Positions 38,501 to 48,429 of a DNA stretch of 64,000 nt are shown here, one piece after another. The stretch's first letter is position 1. Every line of letters starts with the position of its first letter. A program made the translations under genes and the position numbers. Origin of the DNA: Streptomyces tuirus (GTDB lineage: Bacteria; Actinomycetota; Actinomycetes; Streptomycetales; Streptomycetaceae); the NCBI GenBank assembly GCA_018195615.1, contig JAGTPG010000002.1, forward strand, positions 4,953,501 to 5,017,500, read 5' to 3'. The notes below the pieces were generated by a model. It was not told the DNA's origin. It worked only from the letters and a program-made list of their open reading frames with translations, and ran no database searches.

Positions 38501-38897
38501 CAGAGGTCCAGAAGGAAGAGTGTCGGGTAGCGCATCGTCTGCGCGGTCGACACCCATTCGCTGACGTTGGTGCCCAGTCCGATGGTGGAACAGGACGGCA
38601 CCGCGTCGACTCTGGTGGGATCGCCCAGTCTGTCGGTGGCCCCGTGGGTGACGGCGTAGACCACCCGGCACGTGCCCAGAGACGCTTCGACAGCGGCGCG
38701 CATGGCCCGGACATCGGGGTTTTGGCGACAGTCCGCTCGGTACCCGAGCCGGCGCAGGGACCGGGTGACCGATGGCAGCACCTCATCGACGAAGTCGAGG
38801 GAATCCCAGGCTTCCGCACCGAGGGGTGGTTCTTCCCCGGGCCGCACAGCTGAGGAGAATCGGCCCACCCGAGCAGCAGTGCCCTGATCTCGTCCAT
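35564..38897 (-). CDS. Metacaspase - STAND NTPase - WD40 protein, copy 2 (five frame breaks)
   Basis: Same order as copy 1 but shorter, about 1112 aa. The protease has His in VYAVTHGATD and Cys in LFLLDLCRSGRSARLPF; the NTPase has Walker A GSPGVGKS and Walker B VIVLDALDEA; then about seven WD40 blades (LDVWDL, VRFWSI, VRVWDA), a single propeller. Breaks at 38868-38870, 38164-38167, 37589-37592, 37324-37327 and 35801-35806 each need one added base. With them, the start MDEIRALLLGVGRF aligns with VGDERALVVAVGTF of copy 1. One TTA codon at 37416-37418. Transcribed toward copy 1 and the hydrolase. Either a second sensor with a different propeller or a duplicate in decay; retained catalytic residues favour the first. 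Confidence 0.8.
37416..37418 (-). other. TTA leucine codon in metacaspase copy 2
   Basis: In-frame TTA within RFADLPAYRP, read on the minus strand. It is at a different site from the TTA in copy 1, so it was not simply inherited from the duplication. Confidence 0.75.
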
Positions 38898-38983
38898 CGC
38901 CCCTCCGAGCCGTACGGCCGTACCGTGTGCACGACCGCCGGACCGACATGTGCCTGCTCCCTGTGGACAGCGGTGGACGACTC

Positions 38984-39807
38984 CTACTGCGTCACCGTGA
39001 AGTTCCTCAGGATCGCCGCCGTCAGTTCCGGGTCGCCCTCCGTCTTGATCCGGTCCGCCACCGTCTCCGGCGTCACGCGGCCGCAGGCCAGGCGGACGTA
39101 CGTCTCCCAGTCGAGGGTGAGGGTCGCGGCGGGGCCGAGCGCGGGGGCCGTTTCGAGGGTGCCGCGGCCCTGGATGTCGACGCGGATCGTGCGCAGGAAC
39201 TCCACGGGGCCGTGGACGTCGAAGACGACGGCCGAGCTGCGCGGCGCCTGGGCGTCCTCCGCGACGACGCGCGGGAGTTCGCCGAGCAGCACGTCACGGG
39301 CGATGTGCGCGCCGGGGGAGTCGAGGTTGCCGGGCCGGCCGAGGGCCGTGCGCAGGTCCTGCTCGTGCACCCACACGTCGAAGGCGTGCCGGCGCATGGA
39401 CTCCTCGAGGGTGAGCTCGGCCCGAGCGGCCCGCGCACCTTGGTGCCCGGGTCACGCGAATCGTTCCGCAGCTGGCGGTTGCGGCGGATGATCACGTACT
39501 CCAGCTCGGAGGTCATCTCCGGCGCCGTGTGGTGACGGCGGACGTCGACCTGCATCTCCATGTAGCGCTGATGGTCGTTCGTGACGTGGAAGAGGTCCCG
39601 CGGGAGTGTGTGGATCGGGCGCGGGTCGCCCAGCATCTCGCAGTCCAGGCCTATGACATGCGACACCACGTCCCGCACCGACCAGCCGGGGCACGGTGTC
39701 CGCCGGTTCCAGTCGGCATCCGCGAGCGGCTGGAGCAGCTCGGATATCGCTTCGATGGAGTGGGTCCAGGCGTCGGCGTAGGGCTGGAGGGTGGGATGCA
39801 GACTCAC
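38984..39807 (-). CDS. Maleylpyruvate isomerase/DinB-like mycothiol-dependent protein (frame break near 39422)
   Basis: The N-terminal MDMPI/DinB four-helix domain has TPCPGWSVRDVVSHVIGLD with the metal-site His, and the conserved FDVWVHEQDLRTALGRPG before a C-terminal SCP2-like domain (TLTLDWETYVRLACGR). One base added at 39421-39423 joins the halves; about 274 aa. Such proteins use mycothiol, the actinobacterial thiol, for isomerase or transferase reactions. Starts at GTG 39807. Substrate unknown. Confidence 0.78.
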
Positions 39808-40000
39808 GGAACGGGACCCCTCGGCGGTCGGTGCACGGGCAGGTGGTGGCGGCGTTGCCAGTGGGAGGTGGCGGCTGTCGGCGGGTGTCTTGCGAGCTAA
39901 GTTACGCTGCTGTGGGGCACCCCGGCAGTGCTTTCGTGTGACGATCGTAGGCCCGTGGGGAAGCCCGTGTGGACGGGTCGAATGCCAGGACGGTGGTAGT

Positions 40001-40797
40001 GTGCGCGCCTCTGTGATCCAGATCGCCGTAGACGAGGGCGAATCGGTCGAATCGCGCCGCCGGCGGGCGGCCCGGCTCGTCCGGGATCAGGCCGGGGCCG
40101 ATCTCGTCGTCCTGCCGGAGCTGTGGACCACGGGTGCCTTCGCCTACGAGGAGTTCGGGCGGGAGGCCGAGCCGCTCGAAGGGCCCACGTACGAGGCGAT
40201 GGCGAAGGCCGCGAGCGACGCGGGCGTGTGGCTGCACGCGGGTTCCGTACCCGAGCGGGACCCCGAGGGCCCCCTCTACAACACCTCCCTCGTCTTCTCC
40301 CCTCCGGCGACCTCGCCGCCGCATACCGCAAGATCCACCGCTTCGGCTTCGACAAGGGCGAGGCCGTGCTGATGGGCGCGGGTGCCGAGCTGGTGACGGT
40401 GCGTCTGCCGCAGACCACCCTGGGGCTCAGCACCTGTTACGACCTCCGTTTCCCCGAACTCTTCCGCGGTCTCGTCGACGCCGGTGCCGAGACGCTCGTG
40501 GTGTCGGCGGGCTGGCCGGAGCGCCGCCGGGCCCACTGGACGCTGCTGGCCCGGGCACGAGCCGTGGAGAACCAGTCGTTCCTCCTCGCCTGCGCGACGG
40601 CCGGGACGCACGCCGGGGTTCCCCAGGCCGGTCACTCGATCGTGGTCGACCCGTGGGGCGAGGTGCTGGCCGAGGCCGGTGCCGGCGAGGAGGTGCTGAC
40701 GGTGGAGTTCGACCCGGGGAAGGTCGCGACGACCCGCGAGCAGTTCCCGGCGCTGAAGGACCGGGTGCTGGGGCTCCAGCCCCCGCGCAGGCCCTGA
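40001..40797 (+). CDS. Carbon-nitrogen hydrolase (nitrilase superfamily; frame break near 40300)
   Basis: Glu-Lys-Cys catalytic triad visible: Glu in VVLPELWTTG (about 38), Lys in AYRKIHRFG (about 107) and Cys in LSTCYDLRFPELF (about 143). One C added at 40299-40302 repairs the middle; about 265 aa. The MSAGWPERRRAHW-type block places it near omega-amidase/NIT2-like amidases that deaminate 2-oxoglutaramate or repair deaminated glutathione. Start GTG 40001, after an AGGA ribosome site. Monocistronic; convergent with the LURP-one gene. Confidence 0.82.
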
Positions 40798-40822
40798 GCG
40801 GACGCTCTCGGTCCGGACGCTC

Positions 40823-41314
40823 TCAGTCCTCCCGCTCCTTCTCCGCCAGGTGGATCACACACACCGCCACCGCGATCAGCAGCGCCGGATCCGCGTCCTC
40901 CCGGACGACGTCCACGCCATAGGTGTCCCGTACGGTCAGCCACCGCCGGGAGATCACCGCCAGCAGCTCACCGTCGTACTCGACGGCGAACTCCCGGTCG
41001 AGGATCTTGCCGCTGACGTCCAGTTCGTTGCCGTCGGCGAGGGCCACCCGGTAGTGGTTGCGCAGCAGGGACAGCCGTTTGCGGCGGATCGTCGCCAGGG
41101 GCTCCCCGGCCCGCTGGAGCACCATCGTGTCGCGCAGGGCGAGCATCTTCTGGTGGATGTCGACGAGGACATGCCCCTGGAGGTCCTTCAGCTCCCAGGT
41201 GTCCCGCAGGCGCAGGGCCTTGCCGTCGACGAGGAACACCTTGGTGCCGCGCTCGTCCTCGATCCAGTAGTCGTCGCCGATGCCGAGGAGCCGGTCGTAC
41301 ACGAGGAATCTCAT
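40823..41314 (-). CDS. LURP-one-related (tubby-like fold) protein
   Basis: 163 aa, intact. The repeated beta-hairpin pattern (FLVYDRLLGIGDDYWIEDE, KVFLVDGKALRLRDTWELKD, RRKRLSLLRNHYRVAL, SRRWLTVRDTYGVDV) is typical of the LOR family, which shares the tubby C-terminal and scramblase fold. The last residues form a short hydrophobic helix (LLIAVAVCVIHLAEK). Role in bacteria unknown; membrane or lipid association is possible. Overlaps the GlxA gene by four bases, so the two form an operon. Confidence 0.75.
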   Translation of the reverse strand: MRFLVYDRLLGIGDDYWIEDERGTKVFLVDGKALRLRDTWELKDLQGHVLVDIHQKMLALRDTMVLQRAGEPLATIRRKRLSLLRNHYRVALADGNELDVSGKILDREFAVEYDGELLAVISRRWLTVRDTYGVDVVREDADPALLIAVAVCVIHLAEKERED

Positions 41315-42309
41315 GAGACCAGGGCTTCCCCGCCGCCCGCTCCGAAACGCCGCCGATAGGCCGACGGGCTGAGTCCGGTCGCCCGCCGCAGCCGCGCCCG
41401 CAGGTTGGCGGCCGTACCGAGTCCGCTCCGGTCCGCCACCACGTCCAGCCGCTCCTCGCCCCGCTCGATCAGCCGGCAGGCCAGCGCCACCCGCTCACCG
41501 GTCAGCCACGCGAGCGGGGTCGTCCCCAGCTGGGCGCGGAAGCGGCGGTGCAGCGTGGCGGGGCTGACACCCGCGCGTGCGGCCAGCTCCACCACCGTCA
41601 GCGGCTCGCCCAGCCGCTCCTGCGCCCACGCCAGCAGCGGCGCCAGGGACTCGTCCCGCACGTCAGGCACCGGCCGCTCCACGAACTGCCGCTGCCCGCC
41701 GTCCCGGTGCGCGGCGAACACCAGCCGCCGCGAGACGTGGTTGGCGATCTCGGCGCCGTGGTCACGCCGCCAGACGTGCAACCCGAGATCGAGCGCGGCC
41801 GCACTGCCGGCGGCCGTGAGGATGTCGCCCTCGTCGATGAACAGCACGTCCGGCTCCAGCAGCACCTTCGGGTGCAGCCGGCGGAAGCTGTCGGCCCAGC
41901 GCCAGTGGGTCGCCGCCCGCCGCCCGTCCAGCAGCCCGGCCTCGGCGAGCGCGAAGGTGCCGGTGCAGAAGCTCATGACCCGCGTGCCACGCGCGTGTGC
42001 GCGCCGGATCGCGTCGAGCACGTCGGGGCCGCGGGGTACGACGTTGTCCGGCCGCCCGGGCACGATCAGCGTGTCCGCCTCCGCCGCGGTGTCCAGGCCC
42101 GGGAGGCCGGTGAGCGTGAAGAAGCCGTGGTTCATCCGGATCTCCGGCCCGGGGGCGCACACCGTGACCTCGTACAGCGGCCGCGGCAGCCCCAGCTCGG
42201 GCCGCGGCAGCCCGAAGAGCTCGGTGGCCACCCCGACCTCGAAGGGATTGGTGCCCTCGTCGACGATCACGACGACCTGGTGCGGATGCTGCGAGGATCC
42301 TTGCGACAT
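41311..42309 (-). CDS. GlxA/FtrA-family AraC regulator with DJ-1/PfpI domain
   Basis: 332 aa. N-terminal class I amidotransferase-like DJ-1 domain (VVIVDEGTNPFEVGVATELFG, MSFCTGTFALAEAGLLDG with the nucleophile-position Cys) and C-terminal AraC double helix-turn-helix (LTVVELAARAGVSPATLHRR, RLDVVADRSGLGTAANLRAR, GLSPSAYRRRF). Members act as transcription activators in amine, arginine or NO-linked responses. Intact frame. Divergent from the cupin gene, a probable target. Confidence 0.83.
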   Translation of the reverse strand: MSQGSSQHPHQVVVIVDEGTNPFEVGVATELFGLPRPELGLPRPLYEVTVCAPGPEIRMNHGFFTLTGLPGLDTAAEADTLIVPGRPDNVVPRGPDVLDAIRRAHARGTRVMSFCTGTFALAEAGLLDGRRAATHWRWADSFRRLHPKVLLEPDVLFIDEGDILTAAGSAAALDLGLHVWRRDHGAEIANHVSRRLVFAAHRDGGQRQFVERPVPDVRDESLAPLLAWAQERLGEPLTVVELAARAGVSPATLHRRFRAQLGTTPLAWLTGERVALACRLIERGEERLDVVADRSGLGTAANLRARLRRATGLSPSAYRRRFGAGGGEALVS

Positions 42310-42361
42310 GTGCGATTCCTAGCACTCGCGCGGGCCGCGCGGAACCCCGGAAGATCACCTC

Positions 42362-42786
42362 ATGACCACGGAACCCGTCTCCCTCGCCCACGCCCTGGCC
42401 TCCTTCTCCGACCGCTGGAGCCCGCGCATCGTCACCGCCGTCAACGACTACGACGTCCGGATCGCCAAGGTCGAGGGCGAACACGTCTGGCACGTCCACG
42501 ACCACACCGACGAGTTCTTCCTCGTCCTCGACGGCGAGCTGCACATCGCCCTGCGCGAACCGGCCGGCGAGCGCACGGTCGTCCTCCCCGGGGCAGCGTC
42601 CTCACGGTCCCCCGCGGCACCGAGCACAAGCCGTTCGCCCCCGTCCCGACCGCGATCCTGCTCTTCGAACCCACCGGCACCCTCACGGTCGGCGACCGCC
42701 ACGACGATGTGCCGGGGCACGTGGACGCCACGACGGGGCACGCGCTGGGCGGACCGCCGGAGCCGGATGACACCCTGGACGCATGA
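42362..42786 (+). CDS. Small cupin-domain protein (frame break near 42591)
   Basis: One cupin barrel: motif 1 HVWHVHDHTDEFFLVLDGEL with the His/His/Glu metal ligands and motif 2 GSVLTVPRGTEHKPFAP. One G added at 42590-42593 restores about 141 aa. Resembles mannose-6-phosphate isomerase-like sensor cupins; no enzyme activity can be assigned. Overlaps the NHLRC2-like gene by four bases and diverges from the GlxA-type regulator. Confidence 0.78.
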
Positions 42787-44598
42787 ACCACTCCGCACCT
42801 CGACGCGCCCGTGTCCGCGCCCCGAGCTGACCGGCAAGGGCGGCTGGCTGAACACGGGCGGGCAGCAGTACACCCTCGCCGACCTGCGCGGACGCATCGT
42901 CATCCTCGACTTCTGGACGTTCTGCTGCATCAACTGCCTGCACGTCCTGGACGAGCTGCGCGAGCTGGAGGAGAAGCACCGGGACACGGTCGTGGTCATC
43001 GGGGTGCACTCGCCGAAGTTCGTGCACGAGGCGGAGCACCGGGCGGTGGTGGACGCGGTCGAGCGGTACGGCGTGGAGCACCCGGTGCTCGACGACCCGG
43101 AGCTGGCCACCTGGAAGCAGTACGCGGTGCGGGCCTGGCCGACGCTCGTCGTGGTCGACCCGAGGGGTACGTGGTCGCACAGCACGCCGGTGAGGGGCAT
43201 GTGCACGCCATCGAGCGGCTGGTGGAGGAGCTGGAGACCGAGCACGCCGCGAAGGGCACGCTGCGGCGGGGCGACGGGCCGTACGTGGCGCCGGAGCCGG
43301 AGCCGACGGTGCTGCGGTTCCCGGGCAAGGCCCTGCTGCTGCCGAGCGGGAACGTCCTGGTGAGCGACACGACCCGGCATCAGCTGGTGGAGCTGGCGGA
43401 GGACGGGGAGACCGTCGTCCGGCGGATCGGGCAGGGGAACCGCGGACTGACCGACGGTGACCCGGACCGGGCGCGGTTCCAGGAGCCGCAGGGGCTCGCC
43501 CTGCTGCCCGATGGCTCGGTCGTGGTCGCGGACACGGTCAATCACGCTCTGCGCCGCTTCGATCCGGGGACGGGCAGGACCACCACTCTGGCCGGCACGG
43601 GCTTCCAGTGGATGCAAGGTGAGGCCACAGCGGGACCGGGGCGCGAGGTGAAGCTCTCCTCCCCCTGGGACGTCGCCCACTGGCAGGGCAAGGTGTGGAT
43701 CGCCATGGCCGGTGTCCACCAGCTGTGGGTCTACGACCCGGCCGACGGCACGGTCTCGGTCGCCGCCGGGACCACCAACGAGGGGCTCGTCGACGGGCCG
43801 GGGCCCGAGGCCTGGTTCGCCCAGCCCTCCGGGCTCGCCGCCACGCCCGACCGCCTCTGGCTCGCCGACTCCGAGACGTCCGCCCTGCGCTGGGTGGAGC
43901 CCGACGGCTCGGTCCACACCGCCGTCGGCACCGGCCTGTTCGACTTCGGCCACCGGGACGGCGCCGCCGGACAGGCCCTGCTCCAGCACCCGCTGGGCGT
44001 CACGGCCCTGCCGGACGGCTCGGTCGCGGTCAGTGACACCTACAACCACGCCCTGCGCCGCTACGATCCCGCGACCGGCGAGGTGACGACCCTGGCCACG
44101 GACCTGCGCGAGCCCAGCGACGCGGTGCTCGTCGGCGACGACATCGTGGTCGTGGAGTCGGCCCGGCACCGGCTGACCCGGCTGCGGCTGCCGGAGGAGG
44201 CGGTGAAGGTGGCCGAGGTCGCCCACCGCACACAGCGCGAGGCCACCGAAGTCGCGCCCGGGCGCCTCGAGTTGGACGTGATCTTCCAGGCCCCGGCGGG
44301 CCAGAAGCTCGACACCCGGTACGGCCCCTCCACCCGCTTGCTCGTCTCGTCCACCCCGCCGGAACTGCTGCGCAGCGGCGAGGGCGCGGGAACAGACCTC
44401 TCCCGCGCCCTCGAACTCGACCCCTCCGTACCGGAGGGCGTGCTGCACGTCTCCGCCATGGCCGCCTCCTGCGACGACGACCCGGGCAACGCGTACCCGG
44501 CCTGCCACGTCCACCAGCAGGACTGGGGCGTACCCGTCCGCCTCACCGAGACGGGGACGGACCGGCTTCCCCTGGTACTGGCCGGTCTGGACACCTGA
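42783..44598 (+). CDS. NHL-repeat thioredoxin-fold protein, NHLRC2-like (two frame breaks)
   Basis: About 605 aa after adding one C at 42820-42823 and at 43159-43161. An N-terminal thioredoxin-like domain has DFWTFCCINCLHVLDEL (Cys48, 49, 52), the same CCINC seen in eukaryotic NHLRC2. A six-bladed NHL propeller follows (QEPQGLALLPDGSVVVADTV, HPLGVTALPDGSVAVSDTYN) and a C-terminal beta domain. The combination suggests redox-linked scaffolding. It is co-translated with the cupin gene. Confidence 0.82.
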
Positions 44599-44610
44599 CC
44601 GACCGGGGCG

Positions 44611-46934
44611 TCACACCGCCGGCTCGTCCTGCGCTTCCTCGTCGTCCGTGACCGTCTCCTCCTGGGCGGCCTTCCGGCGCAGGTTCTCCACATCCGTCTG
44701 CAGGCCGATGAGTACCTTGTGCAGCTCGTCGAGGACGGTCACGGGGACGATGGGGGTGTGGCCGCCGACCTCCGGTTCGAGAAGGAGCAGTTGGTCGAGG
44801 GAGTCCCGGGCGCCCGTGACGCTCTGCCGCAGGACGTACCTGTGTTCGGCGGCCCGCTGGCTGGCGGGGCGGGACACCTCCTGCGGCCTGTCCGGGGCCG
44901 GATCCGTGGACGAGCCGGCCTCCCTGGTCCCCCCTTCGCAGGTCTCGCCCGTTTCGCCCGTCACGCTCTCGTCGGCTTCTGCCGGTCCGGCCGCCGGGCC
45001 GGTCCTCGGCCCCGGCTGGGGTGGCACGAAGAGGGACTTCGGAGGGTGCGCCTTGAGGGCCCGGTCCGGGTTCGACGCCCAGACGACGTCCCACTGGTGC
45101 AACATCACCGGCACACCGTCGGCATCGCGCGCGATCTGGTCGGTGTCTTCGAGGTCGACCTTGAAATGCACGTACGGCGTGCCGGCCTCGCCCTCGGTCT
45201 TCTGCTTGTGGATGAGCTGGCGCATCGTCACGGCGTTCTCGGCAGGGCGTCGCTGCGGAACCGGTTCGCGGCCAGGGCGAGGGTCCACAGCCCCAGCTCG
45301 TTGTGCTGCTGGGAGAGGTCCTCGATGACCTGGTTGACGTCGGCGCGGAAGGGGACGCCGCCCTTCTCCTTCGCGGCGTTCAGGGCCGATCCGACGTTGC
45401 GGGTGAGCAGCTTGTCGGCGATCAGCGCCACGCCCCCGGCCACGGCCAGGGTGCAGCGGGCGTCCCTGTCGCCGAGCAGGGCGGGCTTCACCAGGCTGGT
45501 GAAGTCGTCTGTGGGGCGGGGCTCCCACTCCTGGATCACGTCGGAGGTGAGGACGCCGCCGTTGTTCCAGGCGTTGCGCGCCTGGGTGGTGACATGCTTC
45601 TTGTACGAGCGCCAGGGGAGGTCGATCAGCGGACCGAGCAGCTCCGCGAACCCCTTCAGGCCCATGCGTTTGCCGCCCTTGATGGCCTTGGCCTGGTCCT
45701 TCAGCGGGTCGAGAAGCTCCGGGCGGGTCAGCGCGTGCACCAGATAGACACTGCGCCACAGGGCCGTGCCGGGCGGGGCCGTGCCCCCGTCGGTGGCGAA
45801 CACCGAGGGGAGCTCCTCCACCGGGATCCGGCCGACGGCCAGACCGTAGACGACCTGGAGGTCGTCCTTGGGGACGAGGGAGTCGCCGAGTTGGATCACA
45901 CGCTTGAGGGCGCGTGTGGCGACCTCGACGTTCTGCGCCGCCGCGTCCCACTGCTTGAACTCGACGTGCACAGAGGCCAGTACGGAGCGGATCGCGTCGT
46001 CGAAGATGTCCTCGGCGGCCAGCAGATGCCCGGAGTGGCCTTCCGCCCCGACGGCAATCTGGGCCGGGAGGATAGAGGTCTGGGCGATCTGGGCGGCGCG
46101 GGTCCCCGGTTCCTCCGCGGCCATGGCCTGCGCGAACTCCTCCCTGAGTGCCCGGCGCCACCGCTCGCGGCCGGCGGCCAGCCGCTGCCCGAGCGGGTCA
46201 CCGCCGGGCCCCGGGGACACGGTGGGGTTCTTGCCGAACAGCGAGTCCACGGCGAGCCCCGCGGCCTCCGCCGCGTCCGCGTCCGGCCCGGCCTGCACCG
46301 CCCAGGCGCTGGCGAGCCGGGTGATGCCGTCCCGTACGACCAGTGCGTGGAAGGACTCGGTGCCGTCCTCGAAGGTGATCTCGACGGGGTGGGTGATGAG
46401 GTTGCGGGTGACCTTGCGGGCGAGGACGGAGGACGCGTAGCTGTTGAGCGACAGGGTGCCGTGGATGGTCTGCCACACGTGGTTCCGCAGGTGGGCGAGG
46501 TCCTGGTAGCGGTAGCGGACGATGGCGCAGGGCCGGTCCTCGTCCGTGATGCCCTGGACCTGGGGGTCGGGGATCTCCATGACCTCCATGCCGGTGCGGG
46601 GCTGGATGCCGGGCAGTACTTCGCTCAGGTGGACCCGGGTGACCACCGAGTGCAGGGTCGCGCCGTCCACGTTCTCCACCATCAGCAGCCCGGCCGGCTC
46701 CTCGGGGGTGGGCCGCAGCTGCACGGCCATGCCGTCGGGCCCGGTCGTGGCGCGGGCGACGGCCCGCCATGCGGCCTCCGGCAGCAGCGTCACCGGGTTG
46801 GCCCGGCCCGCCGCCACCACCTTCGCCAGGTCCGCCTTCCCGGTCGCGACCGGCAGGTCGGGCTCGACATTGGACACCAGTACGGATTCGGAACCCCACT
46901 GCACGGTGAAGGAGCGGGGAGCGTGAACGGGCAT
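44611..46934 (-). CDS. Large unrecognised protein of a three-gene module (frame break near 45240)
   Basis: About 774 aa after one base is added near 45240. Start ATG 46934 with GGAGGA eight bases upstream. I do not recognise the family. The middle has EDGTESFHALVVRDGITRLASAWAV (residues about 185-205 and on), which recalls the DGxxR loop of ParB-like and DGQHR/DndB proteins. An Ala/Gln-rich helical region, a possible fold around VKPALLGDRDARCTLAVAGG, and a basic segment (MRQLIHKQKTEG) follow, then an acidic coiled-coil C-terminus (VLDELHKVLIGLQTDVENLRR). Same strand as two smaller unknown genes. A DNA-linked defence role is speculation from the weak DGxxR resemblance. Confidence 0.6.
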
Positions 46935-47035
46935 GGGTGATGTCCTCCGGGACATGGGGGCGGTAAGGCGGTGTTGGGGGAGCAGTGGCCCGAGAGCTTC
47001 GGGCCACTGCTCAGCAGTCGGCGGACCGGGTTTCG

Positions 47036-47785
47036 TCAGATCCCGAGGGGCCGCGTGGCGCCCGGCAGCAGCTCAGGGAGCCACTCCCACAGGAACCGGC
47101 GGTGATGGGATCGGGCGTAGTGCTGGTAGGCGCAGTACGCGACGAACTCCGTCGCTTCCAGCAGGCCTCCCGCCTCGGCCGATGCGTACGGCTCACCCCG
47201 GACCAGGCTCGGGGCGGCGGGGGCGGGGCCGGGGTTGAGTTCGTACCAGGCGGTGACGGCCGAGGTGCGGATGAGCGCCAGGGCGGACGACCTGTCCCTC
47301 GCGTGCCGGTCGGACAGCCCGCTGAGGACGGCCCCGGTCGTCGCGGCGGCGCTCGCGCTCCGTCCGAGAGCGGTACCGACAGTGGTCCCGGGCAGCCGGG
47401 CGATCACCTGCAGCCCGCGTCGCAGGACGCGTCGGTAGCCCAACTGTTCTGCCCGGCTCGGCCCCCTCCGGGCCGACGAGAAGCGAGGCCTGCCCTGCCC
47501 GGCGGCGAGTTTCCTGGCGCGAAGCATGTCACCGCGCCTGATGTTCAGCGCGGGATCTTCGTAGAGCTCCTCGCGGAACTCGTCCCAGATGTCCATGGCT
47601 TCCTTCGACTCCAGGGCCTCGTAGGACATGTGGAGCCATCCGGCGACGGACATGTCCGGGCCGCCGGACAGAACGGTGAAGTAGACACTACTGGGCGGAT
47701 TATTCGCGTTAGCGAACATGGGAGATATGTGTTCGGCCTCGCCGCCGGCGGCGAGGATGGCACGGTGGTTCTCGGAAGCGCTCAA
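47036..47785 (-). CDS. Unrecognised 249-aa protein of the three-gene module
   Basis: Intact frame from a TTG (47783-47785) with GGAG seven bases upstream; the next in-frame Met is about residue 23, so the start is uncertain. The N-terminal part is acidic (YEALESKEAMDIWDEFREEL), the middle basic (RRVLRRGLQVIARLPGTT), and the C-terminal third helical and aromatic (ATEFVAYCAYQHYARSHHRRFLWEWLPELL). No signal peptide or known domain. It lies 101 bases upstream of the large unknown gene on the same strand, so co-transcription is likely. Confidence 0.55.
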   Translation of the reverse strand: MSASENHRAILAAGGEAEHISPMFANANNPPSSVYFTVLSGGPDMSVAGWLHMSYEALESKEAMDIWDEFREELYEDPALNIRRGDMLRARKLAAGQGRPRFSSARRGPSRAEQLGYRRVLRRGLQVIARLPGTTVGTALGRSASAAATTGAVLSGLSDRHARDRSSALALIRTSAVTAWYELNPGPAPAAPSLVRGEPYASAEAGGLLEATEFVAYCAYQHYARSHHRRFLWEWLPELLPGATRPLGI

Positions 47786-47991
47786 GGCTCAACTCCGATG
47801 CATGGCAAGGGATGTCATGGAGCCTCCGCTGCAACGCGGTGCTCGTGCGTTGCAGGCGCCTCGCTTCGCACACCGATGAAACTACTGTCTGTGCGGCGGG
47901 CCACCAAGCCGATTGTGATGGTCAGTCGAATCCGGACGAATCCCGCCCAGAATCGATCCGATCGGGGCGGGATCAGGCGGCAAGTGGCCGC

Positions 47992-48333
47992 TTATGAGCC
48001 CAAGTGCCCCAGTGCTTCTGGGTAGTTGTCGAAAAGCCGGGGCAACGGACTCTGTCCGAGCTTGTCGAGGGCGGCGAGCGTCGACGCGATGGCCACGGTC
48101 TGGCCGAGGGTGCTGGACTTCTCGATCACGAACACGTACTCGTTCTCGGACGTCGGCAGGCGCCGGGGCAGCGTGATGAGCCCGAGCTTGTCGAACTCCT
48201 TCGAGATCTCATCGCACAGCTCGGCGCTCAGACGCTGTCGCCCCGGCGCCGCGTACTTCTTGATGAAGCGCATCGAGAGCCGCTTGATGCCGTGATCCAC
48301 CTCTACGGCATGAGCGATAACGGTGAAGTTCAT
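47992..48333 (-). CDS. Unrecognised 113-aa protein of the three-gene module
   Basis: Intact frame, ATG 48333, codon usage less GC-biased than the flanks. It starts MNFTVIAHAVEVDHGIKRLS and has a probable recognition-like helix (LCDEISKEFDKLGLITLPRRL), then EYVFVIEKSSTLGQTVAIAS. Length and charge would suit a small regulator or antitoxin-like partner, but no family is recognised. An AT-rich leader with an inverted repeat lies just upstream, and 206 bases separate it from the 249-aa gene. Confidence 0.55.
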   Translation of the reverse strand: MNFTVIAHAVEVDHGIKRLSMRFIKKYAAPGRQRLSAELCDEISKEFDKLGLITLPRRLPTSENEYVFVIEKSSTLGQTVAIASTLAALDKLGQSPLPRLFDNYPEALGHLGS

Positions 48334-48335
48334 AA

Positions 48336-48364
48336 CTCAGCACATTACTGAATTAGCTGCTGAG
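48336..48364. promoter_or_regulatory. Inverted repeat and AT-rich promoter of the three-gene module
   Basis: CTCAGCA (48336-48342) and TGCTGAG (48358-48364) are perfect inverted arms around a 15-base AT-rich spacer. Reading leftward, TAATGT in the spacer is a fair -10 about eight bases before the ATG at 48333, so an operator overlapping a near-leaderless promoter is likely. Confidence 0.45.
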
Positions 48365-48429
48365 ATACGTGGGACTTACGTCGAAAGCCTCCTGGATGAT
48401 CGGCGGCCCGGGGTGCGGACCTCGCTGCC

